From Burkholderiaceae bacterium (lineage in GTDB: Bacteria > Pseudomonadota > Gammaproteobacteria > Burkholderiales > Burkholderiaceae): 64,000 bases of DNA. Below the pieces are notes generated by a model, which saw only the letters and a list, made by a program, of their open reading frames with translations, did not search any database and was not told the origin of the DNA. Below, piece after piece: positions 19,259 through 30,612 of this stretch. Where the stretch lies: positions 1 through 64,000 of the forward strand of contig CANFUO010000001.1 of the NCBI GenBank assembly GCA_947450225.1, written 5' to 3'. The translations under genes and the position numbers were made by a program. Every line of letters begins with the position of its first letter. The first letter of the stretch is position 1.

Positions 19259-20239
19259 TTAATCAAACCAATCTAAAGAGTTCATTTGGGGGAAATTTTT
19301 CCCAGAGTTTTTTGCGCGTTGCAATACCATCCAATAGAAACGATAACTTGCTCTGTCATGGAGTTTACCATTGAACTGTATAGGGCCCCAATCGGCTTTT
19401 TGTGCAGTTAGCAAGATCTGAATTGCTTCATCGACGTGATGCACTTGTGGGCTAAAGGCATCCACAATAATAGGGATTTGGTTAGGGTGAATACTCCACT
19501 TACGCGTGTAACCAAAGAGATCTTTTGCTTGAATACAATCATCACGAATACGGGCCACATCATTAATTTCAGTGCAAACATTATGGGAAGGAATCTTAGC
19601 GAAGCGATGAGATGCGGCAGAAACCTCTAACATGGCTCTCGCAACTAAAGGGTGTTTGAATTGATCCACACTCATAGCGCTCGCCGGAATTGCACCGTAG
19701 TGTGCGGATACAAAGTCCATTAATCCAAAACTTAAGCATTCGACTTGGGCAAGAGAGGCTATATCAAAGGCGTCGGCTAATGACCCATGTGTTTCAATCA
19801 AAATATGAATGGGGATTTGTGTTGTTATTCCGTATTGCAATGCTTTCGAATTAATCTGTTCAATGAGGTGACTAACTTGAGTGGCAGATTCAACCTTCGG
19901 AATCGTTAAATAAGCTAAGCGATGTCCAGAGTTTTTTATTAATATATCAATATCTTGGGTAAAGTGTTGGCTTTGAGGGTCGTGAACACGAACGCCAACT
20001 CTACCAAATGCATTAGTAGAGCTATTGATGAGCTCAGAAACCAAATGAGCATGTTGCTCTTCTAGGCCAATGGGTGCGCCATCTTCGCAATCGAACGTTA
20101 TATCAAAACAAGGCCCCATCTCTTGTTGAAGAGAAAGGGCTTTTTTCATGCGAGACTCAGTCCCGCAATAATGATCACAAACGGGCAAAGTTTTTGGGAC
20201 TTTACCCTCAAACAGGACTTCAGAAGGATTCATCTTCAA
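19259..20239 (-). CDS. HpcH/HpaI aldolase / citrate lyase family CoA ester lyase
   Basis: DITFDCEDGAPIGLEEQHAHLV, GRVGVRVHDP, LTIPKVESATQV, SFGLMDFVSAH, WSIHPNQIPII. Confidence 0.9.
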   Translation of the reverse strand: MKMNPSEVLFEGKVPKTLPVCDHYCGTESRMKKALSLQQEMGPCFDITFDCEDGAPIGLEEQHAHLVSELINSSTNAFGRVGVRVHDPQSQHFTQDIDILIKNSGHRLAYLTIPKVESATQVSHLIEQINSKALQYGITTQIPIHILIETHGSLADAFDIASLAQVECLSFGLMDFVSAHYGAIPASAMSVDQFKHPLVARAMLEVSAASHRFAKIPSHNVCTEINDVARIRDDCIQAKDLFGYTRKWSIHPNQIPIIVDAFSPQVHHVDEAIQILLTAQKADWGPIQFNGKLHDRASYRFYWMVLQRAKNSGKNFPQMNSLDWFD

Positions 20240-20246
20240 AATTGAA

Positions 20247-21233
20247 TCACAAAAGGTGTTTTACGCCGTCTTGTTCTTCCATTAATTCCTTCAATGTAAA
20301 GTCCATGCGTTCACGAGAGAACTCATCAACGGGTAAATCTTTAATTACAGTGTATTCACCATTGGCACAAGTCACTGGAACACCATACATCACCTCTTTA
20401 GGAATACCATAAGAGCCATCTGATGGAACGCCCATGGTTACCCATTTACCATTGGTACCTAAGTGCCAATCATGAATATGGTCGATTGCAGCGTTTGCAG
20501 CTGATGCTGCAGAGGATAATCCACGTGCTTCAATAATTGCAGCACCTCTTTTGCCTACTGTAGGTAAAAAAGTATTTTTATTCCACTCTTCATCATTGAT
20601 CAACTCTTTGATTGCTTTACCACCAACGGTTGCAAAGCGATAGTCAGGGTACATGGTAGGGCTATGGTTACCCCAAACAACTAATTTTTCAATATCAGCA
20701 ACGGCAGTATTTGATTTAGCAGCTAGTTGAGAAAGCGCGCGATTATGATCTAAGCGCAACATCGCAGTGAAATTTTTCGCGGGAAGATCAGGTGCGGATT
20801 TCATGGCAATATAGGCATTTGTATTTGCTGGATTACCAACTACTAATACTTTTACCGTTCTTTTAGCAACAGCGTTCAATGCTTTACCTTGCGCAGTAAA
20901 AATTTGCGCATTGGCGGAAAGTAAATCCTTTCTTTCCATACCAGGTCCACGAGGACGTGCGCCCACAAGAACAGCATAGTCAATATCTTTAAAGGCTGTC
21001 ATTGGGTCACCATGAGCAGTCATACCCTGTAGTAATGGGAAAGCACAATCATCAAGCTCCATCATGACGCCTTTTAAAGCATTTTGAGCTTTTTCATCCG
21101 GAATTTCTAACAACTGCAAAATGACGGGTTGATCTTTACCAAGCATATCGCCATTGGCAATACGAAATAAAAGAGAATATCCAATTTGACCGGCTGCACC
21201 GGTTACTGCTACACGCAGGGCTGCTTTTGACAT
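20247..21233 (-). CDS. mdh: Malate dehydrogenase
   Basis: [67 protein letters not shown]. Confidence 0.97.
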   Translation of the reverse strand: MSKAALRVAVTGAAGQIGYSLLFRIANGDMLGKDQPVILQLLEIPDEKAQNALKGVMMELDDCAFPLLQGMTAHGDPMTAFKDIDYAVLVGARPRGPGMERKDLLSANAQIFTAQGKALNAVAKRTVKVLVVGNPANTNAYIAMKSAPDLPAKNFTAMLRLDHNRALSQLAAKSNTAVADIEKLVVWGNHSPTMYPDYRFATVGGKAIKELINDEEWNKNTFLPTVGKRGAAIIEARGLSSAASAANAAIDHIHDWHLGTNGKWVTMGVPSDGSYGIPKEVMYGVPVTCANGEYTVIKDLPVDEFSRERMDFTLKELMEEQDGVKHLL

Positions 21234-21308
21234 AACTTGCTCCAAAATAATTAAAAATAAAGGCTATTCGATAAAAAAACAGGTATTAATTTATCGCACA
21301 GTACATAT

Positions 21309-22067
21309 ATGATATCTATTATGGAAAGCAAACATGACAATTCATCAGATAAACATCTCGATTTGCCACTTTACGAACAAATAAAACGTAAGATTCTGTT
21401 GTCCTTAGAGCAAGGTGTCTGGAGTCCAGGTGAGCTCATTCCCAGTGAAGTAGAGTTAGCAAATTCTTATCATGTTAGTTCAGGGACCATTAGAAAAGCC
21501 ATGGATGAGTTAGTTTCACAACATATTCTCATTCGACGGCAGGGAAGCGGTACTTTTGTTGCCACCCACCAAGAGGAGCAAAGTAAATATCGATTTTTGC
21601 ATCTAGCCAACAGCCAAGGAAAGATGAAAGAATCCACCAACAAAATTCTATTGTGCTCTCATCAAAAGGCGCCTGAGGCGGTTTACAAAGCTTTTGAAAT
21701 GCATCCAGATGACATTTTTGTCCATATAAGGCGATTAATGAGCTTTAATCTACAACCCATTGTATTTGAAGATATTTGGTTTCCATGCCCTATGTTTGAG
21801 AGCTTAAACTTAGAGTTATTACAAGTTTGGACTGGCACATTATATGGTCTGATAGAGAACCATTTTGGGATCCATATGATTCATGCCCAGGAGCGCATTT
21901 CTGCCGTGATGCCTACAGAAATTGCAAGAGAGTATCTTCAAATTGACAAAAGTATTCCCGTTCTTGATATTTTTAGGACCTCTTACAGTTATGGAGAAAA
22001 GCCAATTGAGGTCCGTCAGGCGCAATATGTCACGATGGAATATCATTACCTGAATTACTTGAGTTGA
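21309..22067 (+). CDS. GntR family transcriptional regulator (HutC/UTRA type)
   Basis: wHTH LIPSEVELANSYHVSSGTIRKAMDELVSQHILIRRQGSGTFVA plus UTRA-like C-terminal domain. Confidence 0.92.
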   Translation: MISIMESKHDNSSDKHLDLPLYEQIKRKILLSLEQGVWSPGELIPSEVELANSYHVSSGTIRKAMDELVSQHILIRRQGSGTFVATHQEEQSKYRFLHLANSQGKMKESTNKILLCSHQKAPEAVYKAFEMHPDDIFVHIRRLMSFNLQPIVFEDIWFPCPMFESLNLELLQVWTGTLYGLIENHFGIHMIHAQERISAVMPTEIAREYLQIDKSIPVLDIFRTSYSYGEKPIEVRQAQYVTMEYHYLNYLS

Positions 22068-22099
22068 TAGTTAATTGATGAATTAACTCAAGTTTTTTT
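22058..22099 (+). terminator. Rho-independent terminator between GntR gene and sdhC
   Basis: AGTTAATT-GATG-AATTAACT hairpin (22069-22076/22081-22088) followed by CAAG and T7; alternative outer stem CTTGAGTT/AACTCAAG (22058-22065/22085-22092). Confidence 0.72.
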
Positions 22100-22223
22100 G
22101 AAAAAAATTCACCAATTCGTAGGATATGACAAAATTACAATATATTCATAGCAATTAAAATAGAAACATCATAAATTTTTGTCAAAATATTTATACAGCC
22201 ACTACAACGAACGAAGGTAAAAC

Positions 22224-22649
22224 ATGTCTGAAACTGTCGATACGACTCCTAAAAAGGCTCGCCCAGAATTCAAAAATATTGGGTATGGCCAAATATTAAC
22301 TTCCTACAAATTGCCATGGTCTGGAAAGGTTTCTATATTGCATCGGGTTAGTGGGGCATTATTGTTTCTTTCTTTGCCTTTTATATTGTATTTATTCGAT
22401 AAAAGCTTGACCTCTGAATTAAGTTTTTTCACTTTCTCCGAGGTAGTGGGAAACCCTATCGTTAAATTATTCATTCTTGCCCTCATATGGTCTTTCTTAC
22501 ACCATTTTTGTGCTGGTATTCGTTTTTTGATGTTGGATCTGCACAAAGGGATCGAAAAAAACCAAATTCAAAAATCTGCAGTTACCGTACTTGTTGTGAG
22601 TTTATCTCTCACGGCAGTACTTGGTGCAAAACTTTTTAACTTATTCTGA
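22224..22649 (+). CDS. sdhC: Succinate dehydrogenase cytochrome b556 subunit
   Basis: SILHRVSGALLFL; HHFCAGIRFLMLDLHKG. Confidence 0.95.
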   Translation: MSETVDTTPKKARPEFKNIGYGQILTSYKLPWSGKVSILHRVSGALLFLSLPFILYLFDKSLTSELSFFTFSEVVGNPIVKLFILALIWSFLHHFCAGIRFLMLDLHKGIEKNQIQKSAVTVLVVSLSLTAVLGAKLFNLF

Positions 22650-22656
22650 GGTCAAG

Positions 22657-23022
22657 ATGTCAAAAAATAATATTGGCGCAAATCGACTCGTTGTTGGTGC
22701 GCATTACGGTTTAACTGAATGGTTACTGCAACGAGTAACCGCAGTGATTATGGTTATATTTACAGTTATTTTCTTAGCTGTTTATCTTCTTTACGGAAAT
22801 GCTAGCTATGAAGGTTGGTCTAGCCTATTTGCAAATCAATTCATCAAAATCCTATCATTCCTTACATTGTTAAGTCTTTTCTATCATGCTTGGGTGGGTA
22901 TTAGAGACATTTGGATGGATTACATAGGCTCTGCTGGACTTCGTTTAGCATTGCAAACTTTTACAGTATTGTGGCTAGTCGGATGTGCTGGCTACTCGGC
23001 TCAAATTCTTTGGAGGGTTTAA
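22657..23022 (+). CDS. sdhD: Succinate dehydrogenase membrane anchor subunit
   Basis: GLTEWLLQRVTAVIMVIFTVIF; FYHAWVGIRDIWMDYI; operon position. Confidence 0.94.
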   Translation: MSKNNIGANRLVVGAHYGLTEWLLQRVTAVIMVIFTVIFLAVYLLYGNASYEGWSSLFANQFIKILSFLTLLSLFYHAWVGIRDIWMDYIGSAGLRLALQTFTVLWLVGCAGYSAQILWRV

Positions 23023-24801
23023 ATGGCAGCTATAAAATCAGCAATTCCGCGCAGACGTTTTGATGTAGTTATCGTTGGCGCAGGTGGTGCAGGTATGCGT
23101 GCCTCATTACAGTTAGCAGAAGCAGGACTCAATGTTGCTGTTTTATCAAAAGTCTTTCCTACACGCTCCCATACTGTCGCTGCCCAAGGTGGTATTGGTG
23201 CATCCCTTGGAAACATGAGTGAAGATAACTGGCATTATCATTTTTATGACACTATCAAAGGTTCAGACTGGTTAGGTGACCAGGATGCTATTGAGTTTAT
23301 GTGCCGTGAAGCGCCAAAAGTCGTGTACGAACTTGAGCACTTTGGGATGCCTTTTGACCGAAATGCAGACGGTACCATTTACCAGCGGCCGTTTGGCGGA
23401 CACACAGCCAACTATGGTGAAAAAGCGGTTCAACGCGCATGTGCTGCGGCTGATAGAACTGGTCATGCGATGTTGCACACTTTATACCAAAGAAACGTTA
23501 GAGCACGCACACAATTTTTTGTCGAGTGGATGGCGCTCGATTTAATCCGTGATGCAGATGGCGATGTGCTTGGCGTAACTGCAATGGAGATGGAAACTGG
23601 TGATATTCACATTTTAGAAGCCAAATGTACGATGTTTGCGACTGGTGGTGCTGGCCGTATCTGGCAAGCTTCGACCAATGCCTTCATTAACACTGGCGAT
23701 GGTATGGGAATGACTGCTCGTGCAGGTATTCCACTAGAAGATATGGAATTTTGGCAATTTCACCCAACTGGTGTAGCCGGTGCAGGTGTCCTCCTCACTG
23801 AAGGATGTCGTGGCGAAGGAGGCATTCTTCGTAACAAGGATGGTGAGCGCTTTATGGAGCGTTATGCCCCAACTCTAAAAGATTTAGCGCCAAGAGACTT
23901 TGTATCTAGGGCAATGGATCAAGAGATCAAAGAAGGACGAGGCTGTGGGCCAAATGCTGATTATGTCGTATTAGATTTAACCCATATTGGTGCTGAGACC
24001 ATTCATAAACGTTTACCATCAGTTTATGAGATTGGGATTAACTTTGCGAACGTTGATGTCACCAAAGAGCCGATTCCGGTTGTGCCAACGATTCATTACC
24101 AAATGGGTGGCATACCAACAAATATCCATGGTCAAGTGGTAGCACCTAAAAACGGTAATCCAAATGCAGTTGTCAATGGTTTTTATGCAGTAGGAGAGTG
24201 CTCTTGCGTTTCTGTGCATGGTGCTAATCGACTTGGAACAAACTCTTTACTTGATTTATTGGTATTTGGCCGTGCCGCAGGAAACCATGTTGTAGCTTCC
24301 GCAATCAAGCAAAAAGAGCACAAACCATTACCTGCTGATGCAGCCGACTACTCCCTATCTAGAGTTGCTGCTTTAGATGACTCCACCTCTGGTGAATATA
24401 CACAAGATGTAGCAAACGATATCCGTAACGCTATGCAAAAACATTGCGGCGTATTTCGGACGCAAAAGATTATGGATGAAGGTGTTGCGACGATGGCTGT
24501 TTTAACAGAAAAAGCCAAATCGATTCACTTAAAAGATAAATCGAAAACCTTCAATACAGCTCGCGTTGAAGCACTAGAGTTGGCTAATTTAGTAGAGGCA
24601 GCTAATGCAACAATGTACTCGGCAGCGGCAAGACAAGAAAGTCGTGGCGCACATGCGCATGATGACTGCCCTGATCGTGATGATGAAAACTGGATGAAAC
24701 ACAGTCTCTGGTTTAAAGAAAATAATCGACTGGAATATAAACCAGTCAATCTTCAGCCATTAACTGCTGAGTCTATTCCACCTAAAGTTCGCACATTCTA
24801 A
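23023..24801 (+). CDS. sdhA: Succinate dehydrogenase flavoprotein subunit
   Basis: VVIVGAGGAGMRASLQLAEAG; RSHTVAAQGGIGASLGN; FHPTGVAGAGVLLTEGCRGEGG. Confidence 0.98.
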   Translation: MAAIKSAIPRRRFDVVIVGAGGAGMRASLQLAEAGLNVAVLSKVFPTRSHTVAAQGGIGASLGNMSEDNWHYHFYDTIKGSDWLGDQDAIEFMCREAPKVVYELEHFGMPFDRNADGTIYQRPFGGHTANYGEKAVQRACAAADRTGHAMLHTLYQRNVRARTQFFVEWMALDLIRDADGDVLGVTAMEMETGDIHILEAKCTMFATGGAGRIWQASTNAFINTGDGMGMTARAGIPLEDMEFWQFHPTGVAGAGVLLTEGCRGEGGILRNKDGERFMERYAPTLKDLAPRDFVSRAMDQEIKEGRGCGPNADYVVLDLTHIGAETIHKRLPSVYEIGINFANVDVTKEPIPVVPTIHYQMGGIPTNIHGQVVAPKNGNPNAVVNGFYAVGECSCVSVHGANRLGTNSLLDLLVFGRAAGNHVVASAIKQKEHKPLPADAADYSLSRVAALDDSTSGEYTQDVANDIRNAMQKHCGVFRTQKIMDEGVATMAVLTEKAKSIHLKDKSKTFNTARVEALELANLVEAANATMYSAAARQESRGAHAHDDCPDRDDENWMKHSLWFKENNRLEYKPVNLQPLTAESIPPKVRTF

Positions 24802-24811
24802 AAGGTTAATC

Positions 24812-25519
24812 ATGAGTCAAACAAGAATTTTTGAAGTCTATCGCTACGATCCTGATCAGGATGCGGCACCCCGTATGCAGACCTATGAGTTAGAGCTCGA
24901 CGGTACCGAAAGAATGTTACTTGATGCCCTCATCAAGCTTAAAAAATTAGATGAAACCTTATCATTTCGCCGCTCCTGTAGAGAGGGTGTTTGTGGATCT
25001 GACGCCATGAACATCAACGGTAAAAATGGTTTGGCTTGTTTAACTAATATGTTGACATTACCGAATAAAATCACACTCCGCCCATTGCCAGGATTGCCTG
25101 TTGTAAGAGATATGATTGTTGATATGACGAATTTTTTCAAGCAATATCACTCCATTCGTCCATATTTAGTTAACGATACTCCGCCGCCAGAAAAAGAGCG
25201 CTTACAGTCGCCAGAAGAGCGTGACGAGTTAAACGGTTTATATGAATGTATTTTGTGCGCCTCATGCTCAACTGCTTGCCCATCATTTTGGTGGAATCCA
25301 GATAAGTTTGTAGGTCCAGCTGGTTTGTTACAAGCCTATCGTTTCATTGCGGATAGTCGTGACCAAGTCACGAGTGAGCGCCTTGATAACCTAGAAGACC
25401 CATATCGGTTATTTCGTTGCCACACCATTATGAATTGTGTTGATGTTTGTCCTAAAGGATTAAATCCAACGAAGGCTATCGGTAAAATTAAGGAATTGAT
25501 GGTACGTCGTTCAGTATGA
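24812..25519 (+). CDS. sdhB: Succinate dehydrogenase iron-sulfur subunit
   Basis: SCREGVCGSDAMNINGKNGLAC; CILCASCSTACPSFWW; CHTIMNCVDVCPKGLNPTKAIG. Confidence 0.98.
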   Translation: MSQTRIFEVYRYDPDQDAAPRMQTYELELDGTERMLLDALIKLKKLDETLSFRRSCREGVCGSDAMNINGKNGLACLTNMLTLPNKITLRPLPGLPVVRDMIVDMTNFFKQYHSIRPYLVNDTPPPEKERLQSPEERDELNGLYECILCASCSTACPSFWWNPDKFVGPAGLLQAYRFIADSRDQVTSERLDNLEDPYRLFRCHTIMNCVDVCPKGLNPTKAIGKIKELMVRRSV

Positions 25520-25773
25520 TGGCAGATGCACAAACCCTTTCTAGACTCCGTTGGAGTGCAAGAAGGGGTTTACTGGAAAATGATTTGTTTCTAGAAAGAT
25601 TTTTTAATCGTTTTATTGATACGTTGTCGATGGAAGATGTTTTTTCCATTGATCAATTATTAGATTTAAGCGATAACGATTTGTTGGATTTGTTTTTAAA
25701 AAGAAAAGAGCCTCAGGGGGCCTTAGACAACCCTGGTGTATTAAAAGTTTTACAGATGATGCGACAACTGTAA
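25519..25773 (+). CDS. sdhE: FAD assembly factor SdhE
   Basis: LRWSARRGLLENDLFLERF RGxxE motif; follows sdhB (start could also be 25516). Confidence 0.93.
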   Translation: MADAQTLSRLRWSARRGLLENDLFLERFFNRFIDTLSMEDVFSIDQLLDLSDNDLLDLFLKRKEPQGALDNPGVLKVLQMMRQL

Positions 25774-25850
25774 AATTAAATGATTAAGATGAAAAAGTAA
25801 TTGAGATGTATTCACATAATATAATGAATTAACAGGAAGGAAATCCCGTA

Positions 25851-27149
25851 ATGACACCCTCTGATATTAAAGCCACTCTTTCATTTTCTGACGGCTCGCC
25901 AGCTATTGAAATGCCTATTTACAAAGGTACAGTAGGACCAGACGTCATTGATATTCGCAAATTATATGGACAGACAGGTAAGTTCACTTATGATCCTGGG
26001 TTTATGTCCACGGCTTCTTGTAACTCAAAAATTACTTTTATTGACGGTGACAAGGGCGAGTTACTCTATCGTGGATATCCGATTCAAGACCTAGCAGAAA
26101 ACTGCGATTTTCTTGAAACTTGTTTTTTATTATTAAATGGTGAATTACCTAATAAAGAAGAAAAACATGCCTTTGACGACATGGTGATGCATCACACGAT
26201 GGTTCATGAGCAAATGCAATTTTTCTTAAGAGGTTTTCGTCGCGATGCCCACCCGATGGCGGTTTTGACCGGCTTAGTAGGTGCAATGGCTGCTTTTTAC
26301 CATGATGGATTAGATTATACAAATCAAAAAGTAAGAGAAATTGCCCAGATTCGTTTAATCGCAAAAATGCCGACATTAGTCGCGATGTCCTATAAATACT
26401 CCATAGGCCAACCGTTCATCTATCCACGTAATGAGCTATCCTACACAGCTAATTTCATGAGAATGATGTTCGCTAATCCTTGTGAAGAGTACAAAGTTAA
26501 CGAAGTTTTAGTTCGTGCTTTAGATAGAATTTTTATTTTGCATGCTGATCATGAACAAAATGCATCAACGTCTACAGTTCGCCTAGCTGGCTCTTCTGGA
26601 ACAAATCCTTTTGCAGCAATTGCTGCTGGTGTTGCCTGCTTATGGGGCCCGGCACATGGTGGCGCCAATGAAGCTTGCTTACAGATGTTAGAGTCGATTC
26701 AAGCAATGGGCGGCGTTGAAAAAATTGGTGAGTATATCGCTCAAGTAAAAGATAAAGACTCCGGCGTTCGTTTGATGGGATTTGGTCATCGTGTGTATAA
26801 AAACTTTGATCCCCGCGCTAAATTAATGCGTGATACTTGCTATGAAGTATTAAACGAGCTTGGCTTACAAGACGATCCATTATTCAAGTTAGCAATGACA
26901 CTTGAGAAAATTGCCCTTGAAGATGAATACTTTGTTAGCCGTAAACTCTATCCAAACGTTGATTTTTACTCAGGAATTGTGCAGCGAGCATTAGGTATCC
27001 CTACTGATATGTTTACCTGTATATTTTCATTAGCTAGAACAGTTGGTTGGATAGCGCAATGGGAAGAGATGATTACCGATTCTGAGTATAAAATTGGTCG
27101 TCCCCGTCAATTATTTAACGGTTATACAACAAGACATATTAAAAGCTAA
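25851..27149 (+). CDS. gltA: Citrate synthase
   Basis: [73 protein letters not shown]. Confidence 0.98.
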   Translation: MTPSDIKATLSFSDGSPAIEMPIYKGTVGPDVIDIRKLYGQTGKFTYDPGFMSTASCNSKITFIDGDKGELLYRGYPIQDLAENCDFLETCFLLLNGELPNKEEKHAFDDMVMHHTMVHEQMQFFLRGFRRDAHPMAVLTGLVGAMAAFYHDGLDYTNQKVREIAQIRLIAKMPTLVAMSYKYSIGQPFIYPRNELSYTANFMRMMFANPCEEYKVNEVLVRALDRIFILHADHEQNASTSTVRLAGSSGTNPFAAIAAGVACLWGPAHGGANEACLQMLESIQAMGGVEKIGEYIAQVKDKDSGVRLMGFGHRVYKNFDPRAKLMRDTCYEVLNELGLQDDPLFKLAMTLEKIALEDEYFVSRKLYPNVDFYSGIVQRALGIPTDMFTCIFSLARTVGWIAQWEEMITDSEYKIGRPRQLFNGYTTRHIKS

Positions 27150-27160
27150 GAGGAGATTGC

Positions 27161-28570
27161 ATGGCGCGTACCTTATATGACAAACTTTGGGACGACCATG
27201 TGGTCTGTGCAGAAGAGGATGGTACTTCGGTTTTATACATTGACCGTCACTTATTGCATGAAGTAACTAGTCCACAAGCTTTTGAGGGTTTAGAGCTGGC
27301 TTCTCGCAAGATATGGAGAAATTCAGCCAATTTAGCTGTTTCTGACCACAACGTACCGACAACTGATCGAAGCCAAGGTATTAGTGATCCAATTTCAAAG
27401 CTCCAGGTTGATACCCTTGACGCTAACTGTGATCGTTTAGGGATCACACAATACAAAATGCACGACCTCCGTCAAGGCATTGTCCACGTGATCGGCCCTG
27501 AGCAGGGTGCAACACTTCCTGGTATGACAATTGTTTGCGGTGATTCCCATACAAGTACCCATGGCGCATTTGGTGCCTTGGCATTTGGAATCGGCACCTC
27601 TGAGGTAGAACATACTTTAGCAACACAAACTTTACTCATGAAAAAGAGTAAAAATATGTTAATTAAAGTTGATGGAAAACTTCCTCAAGGTTGTACCGCT
27701 AAAGATATGGCTCTGGCTATTATTGGGAAAATTGGTACTGCTGGAGGGACTGGTCATACGATTGAATTTGCAGGGGAAGCCATTTCGCTATTATCAATGG
27801 AGGGTCGCATGACACTCTGTAATATGTCTATTGAGGCTGGTGCTCGGGCTGGTTTAATCGCTGTTGATGAAAAAACAATTGAATATGTCCAAAATCGTCC
27901 ATATGCCCCGACTGGTCAGGCTTGGAGTTTAGCGATTCAATATTGGCGTGGTTTGCATACAGATCCAGGCGCGGTATTTGATCAGGTAGTCAATCTGCGT
28001 GCTGAAGAGGTTAAACCTCAAGTGACTTGGGGTACTTCTCCCGAGATGGTGTTATCGATTGATGATCGCATCCCTGATCCAGAAAAAGAAAAAGATCCTA
28101 ATAAACGTTCTGCGATTGAAAGAGCCCTTGTTTATATGGGCTTGACTCCAAATACTTCGATGGATTCCATCATGATAGATAAAGTATTTATTGGATCATG
28201 CACCAATAGTCGTATCGAGGATATACGAGCAGCCGCAAAGGTTGTGGAGCGCATTGGCAAGAAAGTTGCTCCGAACGTGAGGTTAGCCATTGTTGTTCCT
28301 GGTTCTGGACTAGTGAAAGCTCAAGCAGAGAAAGAGGGCTTAGATAAACTCTTTATTGCCGCAGGTTTTGAATGGCGCGAACCTGGTTGTTCGATGTGCT
28401 TGGCAATGAATGCAGATCGTTTAGAGCCCGAAGAGCGTTGCGCATCGACATCTAATCGAAACTTCGAAGGACGTCAAGGCACAGGTGGAAGAACTCATCT
28501 TGTTAGCCCAGCAATGGCCGCAGCAGCAGCAATTGAAGGCCATTTTGTAGATGTGCGTAAAATTGCTTAA
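27161..28570 (+). CDS. leuC: 3-isopropylmalate dehydratase large subunit
   Basis: [69 protein letters not shown]. Confidence 0.98.
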   Translation: MARTLYDKLWDDHVVCAEEDGTSVLYIDRHLLHEVTSPQAFEGLELASRKIWRNSANLAVSDHNVPTTDRSQGISDPISKLQVDTLDANCDRLGITQYKMHDLRQGIVHVIGPEQGATLPGMTIVCGDSHTSTHGAFGALAFGIGTSEVEHTLATQTLLMKKSKNMLIKVDGKLPQGCTAKDMALAIIGKIGTAGGTGHTIEFAGEAISLLSMEGRMTLCNMSIEAGARAGLIAVDEKTIEYVQNRPYAPTGQAWSLAIQYWRGLHTDPGAVFDQVVNLRAEEVKPQVTWGTSPEMVLSIDDRIPDPEKEKDPNKRSAIERALVYMGLTPNTSMDSIMIDKVFIGSCTNSRIEDIRAAAKVVERIGKKVAPNVRLAIVVPGSGLVKAQAEKEGLDKLFIAAGFEWREPGCSMCLAMNADRLEPEERCASTSNRNFEGRQGTGGRTHLVSPAMAAAAAIEGHFVDVRKIA

Positions 28571-28595
28571 TCATCTTATTAACAAAGGGGACTCT

Positions 28596-28790
28596 ATGAA
28601 ATTAATTCAATCTGTCTTGTTGATGGCGGTATCTTTATCCTTGGCATCTTGTGGAACATTTGAAGGCATGGGTAAAGATCTTCAAAGCTTGGGCAAAACG
28701 ATAGAAAAATCGGCAGCCCCAAGTACTAAAATTGAGGAAGTTAAGCCTGTTCAGGAGCCATCTGGAGCAGTTGTTACCCCCATAAAATAA
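28596..28790 (+). CDS. Small entericidin-like lipoprotein
   Basis: MKLIQSVLLMAVSLSLASCGTFEGMGKDLQSLGKTIEKSA; signal peptide, lipobox LASC and amphipathic segment; start moved from 28551 to avoid overlap with leuC. Confidence 0.78.
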   Translation: MKLIQSVLLMAVSLSLASCGTFEGMGKDLQSLGKTIEKSAAPSTKIEEVKPVQEPSGAVVTPIK

Positions 28791-28802
28791 TTAAGAAATC
28801 AT

Positions 28803-29450
28803 ATGCAAGCTTTTAAAGTACATCAAGGACTCATAGTTCCCCTAGACCGAGAGAATGTCGATACAGACGCGATCATACCTAAGCAGTTTCTAAAATCGAT
28901 TGCTAGAACGGGTTTTGGTCAAAACTTATTTGATGCCTGGCGATATTTAGACCCAGGAGAACCAGGCGTTGACTGTACTAATCGTCCACTTAACCCTGAT
29001 TTTGTCCTCAATCAGGGACGTTATCAAGGCGGTAGTATCTTGATGGCGCGAAAAAACTTTGGTTGTGGAAGCTCTAGAGAGCATGCCCCTTGGGCGCTTG
29101 TTCAGTATGGTTTTAGAGCTGTGATCGCGCCAAGCTTTGCGGATATATTCATGAACAACTGCTACAAAAATGGTTTGTTACCTATTGTTTTAACAAGCTC
29201 TCAAGTAGATCATTTGTTTAATGAAACATTTTCATTTAATGGCTATCAAGTAACGATTGATTTAGAAAAACAAATAGTCATTGCTGCAGATGGTCGAACT
29301 TATGATTTTGATATCACGCCATTTCGTAAATACTGTTTACTCAATGGCTTAGACGATATTGGACTAACTTTACGACATTCAGATAAGATCAAGCAATTCG
29401 AAGCCCAACGTCTTCTTAAAATGCCTTGGTTAGACACAAAACTTCCTTAA
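28803..29450 (+). CDS. leuD: 3-isopropylmalate dehydratase small subunit
   Basis: [51 protein letters not shown]. Confidence 0.98.
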   Translation: MQAFKVHQGLIVPLDRENVDTDAIIPKQFLKSIARTGFGQNLFDAWRYLDPGEPGVDCTNRPLNPDFVLNQGRYQGGSILMARKNFGCGSSREHAPWALVQYGFRAVIAPSFADIFMNNCYKNGLLPIVLTSSQVDHLFNETFSFNGYQVTIDLEKQIVIAADGRTYDFDITPFRKYCLLNGLDDIGLTLRHSDKIKQFEAQRLLKMPWLDTKLP

Positions 29451-29464
29451 CGCTTGGATTATTT

Positions 29465-30535
29465 ATGAAAATTGCAGTTTTGCCAGGGGACGGTATAGGT
29501 CCAGAAATCATTGCTCAAGCAAGAATGGTATTGGACGCTCTTGGGGAGTCTTTTGAAATTGAAGAGTCCCCTGTTGGTGGAGCAGGATATGAAGCTTATG
29601 GACATCCTTTGCCGGAAAAGACCTTAGCCTTAGCGAAAGCTGCCGATGCAATATTATTTGGCTCTGTTGGAGATTTTAAATACGACACATTGCCAAGAGA
29701 GTTAAGACCAGAGCAAGCTATCTTAGGTTTACGTAAACACTTGTCTTTATTTGCGAACTTAAGGCCTGCTATTTGTTATCCAGAACTCACCGCAGCTTCG
29801 TCCTTAAAAGCAGAAATAGTATCTGGCTTAGATATTTTGATTGTCCGTGAACTCAATGGCGACGTTTATTTTGGTTCACCCAAAGGTATTCGTACGGCAA
29901 CTGATGGGCTTTTTCCAGGCGCACGAGAAGGCTTTGATACGATGCGATATAGTGAACCAGAGGTTAGACGAATCGGTCAAGTTGCCTTTGCTGCAGCACA
30001 AAAGAGAAATAAAAAAATCTGTAGTGTAGATAAATCCAATGTCTTAGAGACTTCACAGTTATGGCGAGAAGTGATGATTGAACTTGGTAAGTCATATCCC
30101 GATGTTGAGTTAACGCACATGTATGTTGACAATGCTGCTATGCAGTTGGTGAAAGCTCCCAAAGCTTTTGATGTTGTGGTGACCGGTAATTTATTTGGGG
30201 ATATTTTGTCTGATGAAGCAGCAATGTTAACTGGCTCCATCGGCATGCTCCCTTCCGCATCATTAGATATTAACAATAAAGGCTTATATGAGCCCAGTCA
30301 TGGCTCAGCCCCAGATATCGCTGGTAAGGGAATAGCTAATCCATTAGCAACGATACTTTCTTCGGCAATGATGCTTCGATATTCGCTAGGCAAAGAAGAG
30401 CAAGCGCTCAGAATTGAGAAAGCCGTGCAACAGGTGTTAGCTAAGGGATATCGAACTGCAGATATCTATACAACTGGAACACAGAAGGTTGGTACCGCAG
30501 AAATGGGTCAAGCCGTTTTAGCCGCGCTTGGCTGA
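29465..30535 (+). CDS. leuB: 3-isopropylmalate dehydrogenase
   Basis: [68 protein letters not shown]. Confidence 0.98.
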   Translation: MKIAVLPGDGIGPEIIAQARMVLDALGESFEIEESPVGGAGYEAYGHPLPEKTLALAKAADAILFGSVGDFKYDTLPRELRPEQAILGLRKHLSLFANLRPAICYPELTAASSLKAEIVSGLDILIVRELNGDVYFGSPKGIRTATDGLFPGAREGFDTMRYSEPEVRRIGQVAFAAAQKRNKKICSVDKSNVLETSQLWREVMIELGKSYPDVELTHMYVDNAAMQLVKAPKAFDVVVTGNLFGDILSDEAAMLTGSIGMLPSASLDINNKGLYEPSHGSAPDIAGKGIANPLATILSSAMMLRYSLGKEEQALRIEKAVQQVLAKGYRTADIYTTGTQKVGTAEMGQAVLAALG

Positions 30536-30612
30536 TTCGCAGAATTTATCCCTCAAGGGCTCAGAAGTAATAAAATAGAGTTCTGTTAATTAATTTTTTT
30601 AAAGGTTTTGTA

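Noticed and set aside
30536-30612. Possible weak hairpin CAGAA...TTCTG followed by T-run between leuB and asd
   Set aside because: Stem only 5 bp with a long loop; too weak to call a terminator without transcript data.
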